From: Cristatella mucedo
Taxonomy: Eukaryota > Bryozoa > Phylactolaemata > Cristatellidae
Assembly: GCA_009760855.2 (NCBI GenBank)
Contig: WPIO01000011.1
Span: forward strand, 3,522,501 to 3,584,500
DNA length: 62,000 nucleotides
Reading direction: 5' to 3'
Part shown: positions 34,920 to 47,274 of the stretch, piece after piece
How positions within the stretch are numbered: position 1 is the first letter of the stretch
How the letters are laid out: each line of letters starts with the position of its first letter
Made by a program: the position numbers and the translations under genes
The notes under the pieces: model-generated
The model's database searches: none
Told to the model about the DNA's origin: nothing
The model's input: only the letters and a program-made list of their open reading frames with translations

Positions 34920-35429
34920 AATAACTCAAATAGATATAGACTAACTGAGTGGAAGAGTAAAAGAAGAAGTGGAGAGTCGCGAAATGGAGCGTGAATTAAG
35001 TAGCAGCCACTATTGCATCGATATGAAGTGCTGGAATTGGGGGACGATTAAGGATTGCGTTGTCTCGCTGATGCTGCTTACGAGCTTAGCGATTTATGGC
35101 AGCAGCTGAGGAAAGGTTTCCTATTATAAAACGTTACGATCTAAAAGCAAAAGCAGCTGCCGCCTGGTTAGCACCCTTCGATAGCTTTGTATATCAGACA
35201 GACAAAAGGTGGCTAGATTGAACATGCTGGCTTGCTGACAAGTGACTAGAGACGTCGAAATCTGGGCATCTTATCGTATATATTATTTTATAAAAAATCT
35301 AAGATAATTTTACGACAGCTAAACTAGTTAACGCGCTTGCGACACGCCGTCCAGACTATTAAAATTCGCTTTCATATTCAGAATATTCAGCCTGACCCAG
35401 CCTCGTCTGCAACTGGATCAGCACTGAGC

Positions 35430-35540
35430 TGCCCCAGTGCGGCTGGTCTGTTGTCGAAAGCGTTGCTACTACATCGCAACAATGTTGTCTGACCTGTACC
35501 GGCTCTCCAATAATAAACATAGAATCAATTTCAAGATGCT

Positions 35541-35586
<46 letters not shown>

Positions 35587-35700
35587 TGCAGGTCACTTCG
35601 CTCGCACCAGCGCTCGCCCGTGCTGCCTCGCTGCCCCTCCGGTCACGTGCTGTCGTGCTACTCACACCTCAGTATCTACTTATCTCCCGAACCCGCACGC
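35430..35700 (+). pseudogene. LINE fragment with (CTGG)n expansion
   Basis: 'RLVCCRKRCYYIATMLSDLY' and 'INFKMLSL' recall the LINE block at 21.8-21.9 kb. The frame is interrupted by a pure CTGG array at about 35,545-35,586. Confidence 0.55.
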
Positions 35701-36608
35701 TAAACGGAAGAACTTTATTGAGTAAACCTTCAGCTCATAGTTACCTGAAGTCTGACACTCGCTTCTGCAAACGCTCACTGACTGCGATCAATGTGCATGT
35801 TCTTAGGCTCAGCACAGTTTAAAGCTCAGCCAAAAAAGAATCTGTTTCGGTCCGATTTATTTTTCTTGGCCTCGGTGAACTTATCTGTTTTTCGTTCGGA
35901 TGTGCTTTGCGTGCGTACCCGTGCATGGTTCAGCGCTCGTAACTAGCGATGAATTTTATTCAACCGGTGGCCACGAGTCCCTTGGTGTTTGCTTTAGCAG
36001 CTGGTCTTAGCAGGAAACTCGTAACTTGATCCTGCACGCCAGTTTTCGCACGGGCCATACATTTTCTTTTACGGAGTTTTCAAAACGCGGTAATAGATAT
36101 CAATTTCTCTCAGTGGTCTATACAAACGGCGACCTATTACTACTGAGGTTATCAGGTGGCGCTGGCTAACCAGCGCCACCACCGTCTGCTGACGAGCGCG
36201 ACTCTCACTGGATAAATCCTGCCCACCTCCCTCCCCACGCTCGCAAGGCCGCGGCAGCAGCCTGCTGGCCTCGCTGGCAGCGCCCATCGGAGGGCGCCAT
36301 CTACTTTTCGCTTCGGCAGGTGACTCGCTTCGACGGCTCGGGCGCGAGCGGCACGCTTCGAGAAGCGACATTGCGACAATGTCGCTTCTCGGTCGACTTG
36401 CGTCAAACCAAACTGCCACCGTTGGAGGTTTTTCAGGGGTGGGTGTTAGCAGTGACGCGTCGGCGAAACCCATTCTTCTGCGAAGACTACGCTAGCTGTC
36501 TCTCTTTCTCTCCCCTCTCTCTCCCCCTATCTCTCTCTCACTCACTCACTCACTCACTCACTCACTCACTCACTCACTCACTCACTCACTCACTCACTCA
36601 CTCGCTCA

Positions 36609-36678
<70 letters not shown>

Positions 36679-36997
36679 ATCTCTCAAGTATCGTCTCTTT
36701 TCATCTTACCTGATGCACTGGCGCGTGCAGTAACATTTTTCTTATCCAACCGCTAGAGGGCGATGCAAAAAGCGACTTACCTCGTTAGACGGCTCGCCGC
36801 TGTCTGCGAGTCTGGGAGGTATCGCGGAGCGGCCGACTGCTGCTCGCCCCCCTCCACTGCTCTCTTACGCTGTCGCGTGTGCGCACGAGGGCTCTGTCAC
36901 GTAGGCCGGCAGGCGACTACGGGAGACGATATCGATTCAGACTTGAAGTGCCGGTCTCCATCGACCGGACACGGTCACCGCCGGGTGGCAGCTTCGG
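35701..36997. other. No gene recognised; G/C-rich with microsatellites
   Basis: Apart from the ACTC/CT array listed separately, I see only chance frames. G/C-rich 36,170-36,420 has no recognisable protein. Confidence 0.5.
36535..36676. repeat. (CTCA)n then (CT)n compound microsatellite
   Basis: About 70 nt of tandem CTCA pass into about 65 nt of pure CT. Confidence 0.95.
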
Positions 36998-37239
36998 AAG
37001 TGCATGGCAGCGACGTCTGCGCGGCTGCCCTAATACGACGATTCTCGCAGACGGAATCAGGAGCGGCTGCTGCAGTAATGGCGCTCGAAACGGTTTCGCT
37101 CGCCGGGCGTAGCGGAGGCGGCGCTCGGGGTCAAACAAGACAAAGATGCCTTGCAGACAATCAATTCTGCTGCACTCCTCGCGATAAAGTAGTTGGATTA
37201 TAAAAATTCTTGAAATGAGGAAAACATGTCCTATGATCA
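36998..37239 (-). repeat. Inverted repeat arm, right
   Basis: Reverse complement of 34,677-34,919. The two arms enclose about 2.1 kb with no recognisable transposase. Confidence 0.85.
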
Positions 37240-37609
37240 TTACAGTTAAACAATTGCGTAGCTGATTCTGCAGCCTCATTCACTAGTGACGCAGCGGAGG
37301 TAGAGCCCTTAGCGGCCAACGTACTGGTAATTTGCAGTGCGACATGAAGGATAGCCAGTTGCATGACTCGTGCCAGTAACCCGAGTAGTGAGTGCGAGTA
37401 TCTGGCTTGTGGGCTTAGACCCGGGTCAATAAAGACAAAATATACGCAGCTGCCCTCTGTAAATGCAAGAAATTAAGCGAGTCGCCCATACCATTTATCT
37501 CTGGCCTTTGTAGTCTTGTACGTATCCGCTACGATCTCTGCGTAAAGGCTCTAGAGGAGGATCTGTGAGAGTGACAATTTCCGGCCATTTGACGCGCAAC
37601 ACCGTTTTT

Positions 37610-38115
37610 CAATAATTCGGAATCAAAACCACAGTTGTGCAACATCTATCGTAGAATTGGCATCTGTATCGGAGTTCCAATATTAAGGGAAGCTGGCTGG
37701 CCCTGAAAATTGGAGGCCATAGCATTATAACTAAAAAGTATACTGTCAAAGAATTTAGTGGCTAAACACCTGAATACTATTTTCTGTCCAGCGTAATCAA
37801 AGCCGCTGCTGCTTAAAGCTTATTGTGGAAATAGCAGCTGTACCACAGTTCGCATGCGTAGCGAGTCCGGCCGATCTGGGCCATAGCATAAGAGAGCGCA
37901 CATGAAATCTGGTAGGTAAACCTGGCATCCAGTTCTCTATAGTTAGGAATCAAAACTGCAGTTGCAAGAAGCCTTGTGGAAATGGCAGCTGTGTTGCCAC
38001 TACAATAGGTAAAAGGCTGGCTTTTGCATGTCATTGTAGGCCATACTATGGTCAATCACAGCTTAGCTGCAGTTTTATGATTATTATGGAAATGGCAGCT
38101 GTATCGCAGTGTATT
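37610..38115. repeat. Degenerate tandem repeat
   Basis: The word 'tggaaat.gcagctgt' recurs at about 37,826, 37,977 and 38,087, and 'gaatcaaaac..cagttg' at about 37,620 and 37,946. Units of about 110-150 nt are poorly conserved. Confidence 0.45.
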
Positions 38116-38394
38116 GCAGCTGTTCGTGAGATCCTAATAGGGTCATGTGGTTGGTTTCTCGCCAGCAGAGTGGAGTCGCAGTGCATGCTTCATCCGTTTA
38201 GCAAACCGACGGCGTGAATGCTTTCGATTCGTGGCGATTTTAATGTCGCTCGACTGCATAAGAAGTCTGGCAAGCGCTAAGCTCATCCGTTTCAACGAAA
38301 AAAATATTAGTGATCTTACAGCCTCATTTTTATAGCAGAATGAGAGCTTTAACGGCTATCTATCACGACCTCTTGCAGTTGGAAATATAGGATC

Positions 38395-38465
38395 GCCTAC
38401 TGTAGGATTCGAACCCATGACCTCAGTCGTGAAGAGCGACCACCTTACCTCCTAGGCTAAGGAAG
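38395..38465 (-). repeat. tRNA-derived SINE head, antisense
   Basis: The minus strand carries a perfect B-box GGGTTCGAATCC and an A-box-like 'tagcctaggagg'. It is too diverged from a foldable cloverleaf to call a tRNA gene. Confidence 0.55.
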
Positions 38466-38519
38466 GCTAGGAAAGAGTTGCTTTGCTGCGCCGAAAATGG
38501 GAGAGACCGTTCGCGGCTT

Positions 38520-38637
38520 GCACGAGCTGGTTGGGCACATTGGCATCAGCTCTCGCCCCGACCGAGGTCGTGGGCTCGAGCCCCGCGACATATGTGATGC
38601 ACCTGAATAGAGATTAAAATCTCTTAGGGTGCTATAC
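38520..38637 (+). repeat. tRNA-derived SINE-like copy
   Basis: 'accgaggtcgtgggctcgag' and tail 'gcacctgaatagagattaaa...ctta.ggtgctata'. The solo LTR inserted exactly at its 3' end. Confidence 0.6.
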
Positions 38638-38945
38638 TGTAGTTCGATTGCATTCGGGCTGGTACCGCTCCTTTCCTAAACAGCTGCTGGGAGCATCATC
38701 CAGAGGGGCCTGTATACAGCTGTGGTCCGCTTCTAATGAGGCTTTGACACCGGCCGATAACCCGCTGGTGAACAGATGGCGGATTCACCATCGGGGTCGG
38801 CCAAGGGACAGCCGAAGTCTAGGAGAGGATACTCGAGTGTGAGAAGGGGGCGAAGGGAGTCGTTCGTCTTTCGGCTCCGTGCATCGGATAATAAACTGTT
38901 GGCGTTGTGCATCGGCTGGCACTCTGCTGTGCGAACCGAACGACA
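38638..38945 (+). mobile_element. Solo LTR related to the Ty3-like element
   Basis: Starts TGTAG, ends CGACA, and is flanked by TATAC on both sides (38,633-38,637 and 38,946-38,950). Its blocks 'ggtaccgctcc', 'caccatcggggtcggc' and 'ataataaactgttgg' match the 290-bp LTRs in the same order but with much divergence. An older insertion reduced by LTR-LTR recombination. Confidence 0.85.
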
Positions 38946-38950
38946 TATAC

Positions 38951-41900
38951 ATTTTTTATTAGCGAAAGCTGCCAAGAGCGGCCACTGCTGGGGGTGCCTC
39001 GAGAGGGCGATGCCTCGAGGTGCCATCTTCCTGTAAGCTGTAAGCGTGCAGTGCGCAGGCGAGAGAGAGAGAGAGAGAGAGAGAGAGCATGCAGAGAAGT
39101 GTTGAGCAGAGGTTTGAGCGAACACCTTCAAGCGGGCAGGAACCAACCGAAGACAGCTGCGTGCCGCCGAGTCAGCTTGATGTCGCGGCGACGCCCGAAA
39201 TCAATCTGCTCACACAACGGTGCCCGTATACCAGGCCGTGGCGGGGCGGCAGCAGCAGCGAGGTAGCGGCGGCAGCGACGACTGCCCTCGCCCACGGCTG
39301 GATAGATCCTTGCAGGGATCCCAATACTGCGAACAATGGGTGGCCTTCACAGTGGCCGGCGGACTGCCGAATTAATGAGCGGAACGCCGTAGCGATAGCA
39401 TGACCGTAGCTCTGCTACCTAGTGAGCAGCCAATTATGCAGCATCGACGGAGACGGCCCAGGGCAGAGCCTGGCCTGATACGACGACTACGCGCGCCAGC
39501 GCCCCACGAGCGCTAGGGGCCGCCGAGGCCCGGATGGTCTAGGGCTGCCCTCTCTGGGAGCCGCAGCCATGTCAAGGCCGTAGGAAGTGCGACTGGGGAG
39601 ATACAGTAGAGCCCACATCTGAGCGGATTTGAATGGGCGTGTCGGCTGGCGTTTCACCCCCGATCGTCCTCCAGCTTGCCTGCCTGCGATTGGCCGTCTC
39701 CTTCAAGCTCAAGTGCCGGCCCGAAAAGCCTGCCGTCCGTCGAAGGGGGCCACACAAAGCCAGGCACTTTAGCACGCGAGCCGATGTAGACAGCTCAGCA
39801 TGCGCGCATTCGCCGAATAAGCGAAACATTAGAGCAGCTTAGCAGTTCGGCCCAATGATTGGGGCCCACATCGCCGAATGACGCCCTTTGTACTTGCTCG
39901 CTTACAGCGACATCTGCAGTTGACTTTCTCGGTCGCTGCTTTGCACGACAGGCGCTTTGGTTGAGCTTTCTCTGCGAAACACTCGTGAGCGTAGCCCTAC
40001 AGCCAGCAGTTTTTGTAGCTTTTGGTGGAAGTCGAGTGTTCATAGGGCCAGATGCACAATGATCCTCGTTTGAAATTCATTTTAAGTATTGTTATTCTTG
40101 CTGGGCTAGGATGAACTTGTGCTTTCGTCAAGCTTTCGCAGCGAAGCTCAGCTTCCTGCGTTTTTGACTGGCGTCGTTGCTTCTGCCGATGACGCCTATC
40201 CCGAAATTAGTGCATTTCTCATCCGGCTCATTAAGCGCCGACAGCATTTTTAACAGAAGGAGAGTTTTTCAAAAACTAACGATCTGTCTTGAGGTGCTTA
40301 CAGAAACGGATGCAGCTGAGATCTTAATTAAACGAAGCATGTCTGCATGTTTTTTTTACCGTATCGCATAAGAAATAACGTTCTTCTGGATATCTGAGTC
40401 GTGCTCATCCTCATGCTCTCCGTCAAGCTCCTGAGGACCCGTCACCCTATTGTCCAGGGGCCCCTGTAATAAAAACCCGCAGTAAGGAACGGCAAGCCTG
40501 GTATTCAACGAGCTCGGAATTCACGGTTTGCCCTTGGTTTTACAACGTAATGGATCACAAATTCCCCAACCCGCCGCTTTTTTATGAAAGATGGCTGGAT
40601 AATTGAGTCAGTCACATAGTCATGTGGAGCTATACTGGAGGCACGATAGCTCGTGACCTAGTGTAGTTGACTTGCGTGAGGACTCGACTGGTTCGAGATG
40701 CCGCTGCTCAGTTGATCCAGAACCATGGCAGGAGCCAGTGGTAGTTCGCCGTACGCAGATGAACCGACAGACAGACGGCGGAGAAGCGGATTCGGGCAGC
40801 ATTTAGACAATGCTGGGCAAGGCATCAGCAACCTCCGATGTGTCCTTTGCCGAAGCAGGTTACAGTTCATCGGTTCATCGACGCTACCGTCCAATAGTGA
40901 ATGCCGTTCTTTAGCAGTCAGCTATTGCCATTATTCATAACGAAGCATAGTTAACTGCAACAGGTCTCGCCCTTTCATATCTGAAATGGCACGATGCGTC
41001 ACCGACCTTGCCTTAATGACTTTGCTTCACTGACCTTACTGCTTTAATGACGTATGCGTATCGTCAGCGAGGTTACAGTTTGGCAATAAGACTTGGTCAT
41101 TTTTACGACCTCCGCCACCACTCAGCACATACTTTCTCAGCCCCTTGAAAAGATGCAACCTAAACTGTCCTATTGCGTTTCCTCTTTTAGGGAGTTTGAC
41201 TGACTTTTGAAATTCTTGGCCACTGCATCACTGGCCCGCTAGAGCCTGCATCATTAGCAATCGCTGCTAGCCATCGTAGCTGCTCAAGTATGTGAGCTGC
41301 CTAGGTGTTTTTGTTTTTCCGAGGATGCGTTCCGATTGATTCGGGGTACCTTGAGCCTAAATTTCTGTTCACATGGCAATTACTGATTTGTTGCATGCCC
41401 AGTGGTATTACATGCAAAGCTTGCATAAGGAACCCAAGAATGCCAGTCTTGCTGGTCTGATGGGCGAACTTGCGATCGAAGCAGGTCACCAATGGTTCAA
41501 ATGCAACTTTTGACACTTAATCACTAGCAGGACAGGTAATTGATTCCGGATTGTACCTTCCCAACTTTTGACAGTCGGTGCACATCGTGCAGCTGTCTCA
41601 ACTGTGTACTTGGAACCTTTGTCACTTCATAGGTTGCTGGGGACACCTTAGACGAGAACACAACTGCGAGCGAAAGCTCAGTATCCGTCTCTGTAAGCTT
41701 GTTCGCCAGAGAGACTACGACGATGTACTTCAAGGAAAAACTATTCGCACGTGACCACGATATGGTTATTTCCGGCTGAACTCTCCGAAAGGTTGCACAC
41801 CAGGTCTATCGCAACATACCCGCCAGGCTTGCTTGGTATCGGCATCTGATCGAGTGAAACTTTTTTATTCCTGTCGGGTATTCAGCACTCCTTACTAAAA

Positions 41901-42283
41901 AATCAAAAATAGCAAAAATCCCAACCCAATCATCAATGTCTTCTTCATGACTAGCCAGAAGAATCACTCGTAAGTAATCGAGAAAGTCCTCTCCGTAGCT
42001 AGGTATGCTGCAGCTAGCTGCAGTGCGTAGCTACGTAGCTAGGTATGCTGCAGCGGAGTGGTTATTATGGAGGCCCCTAGAATACGAAGTGCTGGCGGCG
42101 GCTGCTGTAGGAAAAGTACCCTGCATGAACATTTCGATTTTCAAACTACTCACGCTCATTATCGTTCGCATTGGCAGTTTTCAAATGAAAATGATTCCAG
42201 TACGGATCTTTTCCTCCAACATTAAAACTTTCGTCTTATTTTTTTATTATTTCAATTAAATAAATTTTATTTTCTTAGTATAG
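38951..42283. other. No gene recognised up to the viral block
   Basis: A (GA)n run lies at 39,060-39,088. 39,080-39,900 is G/C-rich with chance frames only. 42,003-42,055 has a small duplication (tagctaggtatgctgcag twice). Composition turns strongly A/T-rich at about 42,220-42,240, which I take as the approximate left border of the viral insertion. No terminal repeat can be confirmed from one end. Confidence 0.5.
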
Positions 42284-45200
42284 ATGTATCGAACAAGTTT
42301 CAAAAGGGAAACTATTTTCACAATGAAACAAGAAGGTTAATGAATATCGATGATATAACTCCAAGTAAAAGCATTGCTTCAAAGAGTCATAAGTTTAAAT
42401 TAATATCTACAGGTGCTAATGGAAGACATGAACGTTATGTTCTTAAAGGTAGAGATTATTCTGCAACAGAAATTGATGAGATTTTTAATAGTAAAGTACC
42501 AAGTTATTATAGTGTATTGCGTGAAGTAACAACTAGATTCTCTTCATTCAAACTACAAACTAAGATATCTGTACATTCATATCATGATCAAACTGATACA
42601 CACAGTCATATTATTTTAACAGGTTCTAAATTGGTTGCAGTTGTTAAAAGAAGTGATTACACTAGTGTTATTCTAAATCAATTGAAATCATTAAAGGAGG
42701 CAATAGATAAACTTATTGAAAAAAATCCAGGTTCTGGTTGGAGGTTAATGGGCGTAAAACGTCTTGAGATTAATGTTAGTAAATATATTATTAGAGCAGG
42801 TTCATCCTATTTAGAATTACCTTCTGGTTTAACAAAGAAACGTTGTTGCATCAATATAAAGAATGAAGATAACTATTGTGCTTTATGGTAAGTATTAAGA
42901 TTCTTAAATCCTGTAACTACCAATCCTATTGGATATACCGACTTGTTTAAAATAGTAAAAAAGTATCCATCATTTAATGAACCTCTATCACAAATAGAAT
43001 GGCCTCTCAAATTAATTGATAGTAAAAAATTAGGTAAAGTATTTAATGCTAGTATAAATTTTTATGAATATAATAACAAATCAGGTGTTTATCCTATATA
43101 CAGTGTACCCAAAAAATTAAAAATTCAAGATAGACATATAACCTTGTTATTAATAACTAAATCTTAAAAAAGTCATTATGTATAGATAAAGAATGTTAGT
43201 AGTCTTTGTAGAAAAACAAAGTTAAAACAAAAGAAAGTAGTCTTTGTAGAACACCTAAAAAAGGAGGCTCCATCTTCTATTGTCATAGATGTATAGATAA
43301 ATTCTTTTCAGATACATATTTTGAAAATCATTTAATTCTCTGTGATGGTGTTAATTCTAGTTATTCTACATTAAAAATGCTGGAATTAAAGAAAACAAGA
43401 AAACAGGTAAAACAAAAGATACTAAACTTTTAAAATTTAGCGATCATGCTAAACTAATTAAAACTTCATATGATGTTATGCAGATTTTGAGAGTTTGAAT
43501 GTAAAGACATGTGATGTTTGTTATGAAAGTATAGTATCGAATGAAATTAGTCCACAGTATTGTAACAGTAAGTTAACAATAGGTAAATGTAGTGATTCAT
43601 GTACAAATATTTTACAAGTTCCATTTGGTTCATGTGCAATTATTGTTGATCTTAATGGAAAAGTTATTGATCAATTTATAGATAGAGGAGAAAATTGTGT
43701 TGAATTACTTTTAGAATTTCCATTCAATGCTTCTAAGGACTTAAAAAATACGTTATTAAATGTTGTTGAAGCACCTATTATTATCAATGATGATGTAATT
43801 AAAGAATTTAAGAAATCTGAAACATGCTGGATTTTTAGAAAAGGATTTGATGATATAAATGATAAATTGAAGGTCAGAGATCACTGTCATTTTACAGGTA
43901 TTTTTAGAGGAGCTTCACATAAACTTTACAATTATCTTGCTAGATTTCATAAAAGTAGCTGGACACTTCCTACATTTATTCATAATTTGAAAGGTTATGA
44001 CTCTCACTTGATTTTAAAAGGAATGTCAGCTTTTGGTATTGATTGTAAACCTGTTGCACATAATATGGAGAATTATACGTCAATATCATTTGATGATTTC
44101 GAGTTCAAAGATTCATTTAATTTTATGAGTAATGCTTTATGTGATATTGTTACTTCATTAAAGAAACCAAATTCAAAGTTCGACATTACAATGAATATCT
44201 TTAAAGAATTATATCCAAGCATTAAAGATGATGTTATTTTAGATATAGTATCAAGAAAAGGTATTTATCCTTATGAATACATGGATTCTTATGATTCATT
44301 TAATGAGAATGTAATTCTTAATATTAAAGCATTCAATACTAAACTTAATTTTGATAAAAGTATTAGTGATGAAGAGTACAAACACGCGTTAAATATATTT
44401 AAACTTTTTAGCATGAAAGATTTAGGAGATTATCATGATATTTGTCTAAAATTAGATGTTACTCTTCTTGCAGATTGCTTTGAAGCATTTAGAAACAGCT
44501 TTGTTGAATTATTTAAGTTAGATCCTGTACATGATCTATCTGCACCTAATTATGCTTGGTCTTGTACTTTGTTTTACACACAATATACTATAAATCTACT
44601 AGGAAAAAAGAATGAGACTTACAACTATATCAAATTTTAAGAATTCAATAAGAGGAGTTTTTCAAGTAAGTAGAAGAAGTTGTAAATCTAGTAGTAATAA
44701 TCATATTATGTATTGGGATGCTACAAGTATATATCCAACAGTTATGATGTGGTACTTACCTATTACAGAACCTATTGAAGATGATTTAAGTAACTGGTCA
44801 CTTGAAAAAATAATGTCACTACCATTAGATGGTGATACACGGATATTTGTTTTATGTGATTTAGAATATCTAAAGGAACTACGTGATTTACATAATGATT
44901 ATCCTCTTTGTCCTGAAAGTAGAATTATTGACAGTTCTGAATATTCAAAATATCAACAAAGATTTTCAACATGACCAAGTACTGTACCAAAGTTGATTTG
45001 TGATTTCTCTAAGAAAACTATCTAACTCATTACAGATACTTTCAATTTGTAGTTAATAAAGTATTGATACCAACTAAAAGACATAAAGTCTACAAGTTCA
45101 ATCAAGAACGTTGGGTAAAACCATTCATTAATATATGTGCAGAGAAAAAGATTGAATCTGATCGTAATAAAGATGACTTCAAAAGAAATCTATATACAGG

Positions 45201-46051
45201 ATTTATGTGTCAGATATTTGGAAGAACTTGTGAAAACGTTGAGAACAGAACTTGTGTTAGATTAGTAAACACAGGAACAGACAAGACTGATTCATTGTAT
45301 GATAAATTAATGAGAGATCCTAGACTTTAAGAAATTACATGCTTTGATAAAACACTAGTTGGTTTAGAGCACTCTAAAAGAAATGCACTTCTAAACAAAC
45401 CAATATTTATAGGTGTTGAAATTCTTGATTTATCAAAATTACATATGCAAAGACTTTACTAAGAAGTATTGAAAACCAACTTTAATGATAGCATAGGTTT
45501 ATTATATACAGATACTGATTCATTAGTTGTTGATATAAAATGTGAAAATATTGATGTAGACATGTCTTATGTTAAAGATTGGTTTCATAGTGATGAGTTT
45601 GGTAAATTCGAAGACAAAATGAAAGGAGCTAAAATTAACGAATCCATTGCTTTGAGACCAAACTAAATTCTCTTAGTTCAGTAAATCCTATTATGAAAGC
45701 AAAAGGTGTTCCAAAAGCAGTGATTAAATATTCAAAATAAACACATTAAGAATACGTTGATTGTCTATCTAATGCAAACAATATATTTATGAACAATCTT
45801 AATACTAAAGATTTTGTTGATACACTTGATAGAGATTTCTATCGTATGACACAAAGTAAAGACAATATTATTACAAAGAAACTTAAGAAAGAGCACTATC
45901 ACCATTTGAATCAAAACGGTAGTGGTTAGATTGTGGATGTTGTAGTTACGCATACGAACATTAAAAGATTGCAAAAGCATTAGGTGATGAAACAAATCCT
46001 GGTCGTTGTGAAAAATTTAGTATTGATATAGATGCCAAAAAGGAAGAGTGA
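42284..46051 (+). pseudogene. polB: Family B DNA polymerase (Polinton/adintovirus type), broken
   Basis: Start at ATG 42,284 follows a tatag motif. The N-terminal region leads to a zinc-finger-like CxxC...H...C segment near 43,283-43,353. Exonuclease motifs follow: ExoI D-x-E near 43,480, ExoII 'IHNLKGYDSH' near 43,980, ExoIII 'YHDICLKLD' near 44,433. Polymerase motif A 'DATSIYP' is at 44,717-44,737 and motif C 'YTDTDSL' at 45,505-45,525. All catalytic acidic residues I can see are present. Breaks: about eight single-base losses, mostly in A, T or G runs (e.g. near 43,377, 43,476, 44,595, 45,015, 45,665, 45,893), one short duplication near 43,200-43,250, and in-frame stops at 42,889, 43,165, 43,183, 44,972, 45,328, 45,460, 45,738, 45,747, 45,920 and 45,962. 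Non-functional as read. Confidence 0.9.
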
Positions 46052-46184
46052 AGATACTAAACCATTACCAGTAAAGAAAGTTAGATTTGCAGATAAGGAG
46101 AGAATGGAAGTAGATAAAAAATACGTTGATATTCAAGAATAAATAGATCTATACAAGTCAATGGAGAAATTACATATATATTAA
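46032..46184 (+). pseudogene. Small basic protein, unknown
   Basis: Starts inside the end of the polymerase gene (20-nt overlap) with 'MPKRKSEDTKPLPVKKVRF', a Lys/Arg-rich head like a nuclear localisation signal. About 50 codons with one in-frame TAA at 46,140. Family not recognised. Confidence 0.5.
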
Positions 46185-46208
46185 TAAAATTATTTTTACT
46201 ATTATAGG

Positions 46209-46466
46209 ATGGATCCCAAAGAAGATTTTCAAGTCTCAGAAGAGTCATGTGATAAATCTATTGAAATTACTAGTTTAGATAGTGAATCTGAATATTCAGA
46301 TGATTCATTTTATGATCCTGATTACGATCCTGAAATGGACTTTGAATCAGATGTCTCTTACAGTTCTGAAGAGGATGAAGAGGTAGATCTTGAATAACTT
46401 CTATTTGGCAAACATGGAACTGAGGTATATGTAGATGAGACTTAAGAGAGTGAAGAAGAAATTTAA
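46209..46466 (+). pseudogene. Very acidic small protein, unknown
   Basis: ATG follows 'ttatagg'. Rich in Asp, Glu, Ser and Tyr ('SESEYSDDSFYDPDYDPEMD'), strongly negative and probably disordered. In-frame TAA at 46,395 and 46,443 before the last stop; either the first is the true end (62 codons) or the gene is broken. Function unknown. Confidence 0.5.
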
Positions 46467-46504
46467 TTTTTAATTAAATAAAACTATCTTTAAATTTATA
46501 GAAA

Positions 46505-46780
46505 ATGGATATCTCAAGAATTCTTAGTTGTTAACAATCAAGAGACATGGCAATAAACATTTGTCTACAAAAGCTTAAAGAAGAAGATCAACGAAGAGTA
46601 AAACATTCACTTGACAAACTTGTTTCAGATCTAGATAGTTCATTTATCAGTGTTCTTACTGAGATCTGTGATACTTGTGATAAACTAATGGAATGTAGAA
46701 GTAAGATAAATGAAATGCTTGAAGAAGCTAACAAAAAGTCTAAAACACCAAAAACAAAGCCTGGAGTACAAATTAATTAA
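46505..46780 (+). pseudogene. Small helical protein, unknown
   Basis: ATG at 46,505 sits right after tttatagaaa. An in-frame TAA (46,532) splits it; the remainder from 46,547 reads 'INICLQKLKEEDQRRVKHSL', predicted helical, with a Lys-rich C-terminus. About 92 codons. Family not recognised. Confidence 0.5.
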
Positions 46781-46815
46781 TTATATTAAATAAATTTTAT
46801 AAACCTATATAGAAA

Positions 46816-47211
46816 ATGGATATTGAAGAACTAAAGACAAAAGTTGGAGCGTTAAATAATACAATTAAATAACTTGAGAAAATTCTTGTTGAAAAAGACG
46901 AGGCCAATTATGTTTATTTAAATTGTTATCCTGCTGATGGAGTAACAGCAATGTCTTTTGAATTTGGTAAAGGGAATAATAATGTTTCTAGTATATGCGC
47001 TAAAATAAACCACATAAGATCTAATGAATTTAGGAGATTTGTTTGAGATATTTTTAAACATGGTGAATATAGACATGTTATGATAAAAGTAAAAAATCAA
47101 TTTATGACTGCTGCTTATGATGTTTGTGATGCTACACTTAAATATGAGGAATGTAAAGAGAAAGCAATACAATTAATTCGTTAGTATTTGTCTATGAAAG
47201 ATTATTTTTAA
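46816..47211 (+). pseudogene. Small coiled-coil protein, unknown
   Basis: ATG follows ctatatagaaa. Begins with a leucine heptad (residues 1-30), then a globular part of about 100 residues. In-frame TAA 46,870, TGA 47,044 and TAG 47,182; frame otherwise intact over 131 codons, which is odd for random decay. Not recognised. Confidence 0.55.
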
Positions 47212-47274
47212 ACATAAACAACAGATACCGTTAAGAAAAAATATTTGAAAATGTTTGTATTATTATATAGAAAA

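Noticed and set aside
36320-36733. Open frame with LTHS repeats
   Set aside because: Produced by the CTCA/CT microsatellite.
38395-38465. Possible functional tRNA gene
   Set aside because: Good B-box but no convincing acceptor stem or anticodon arm; better explained as a SINE head.
39089-39403. G/C-rich 104-codon frame after the solo LTR
   Set aside because: Low-complexity, overlaps other frames, no recognisable domain.
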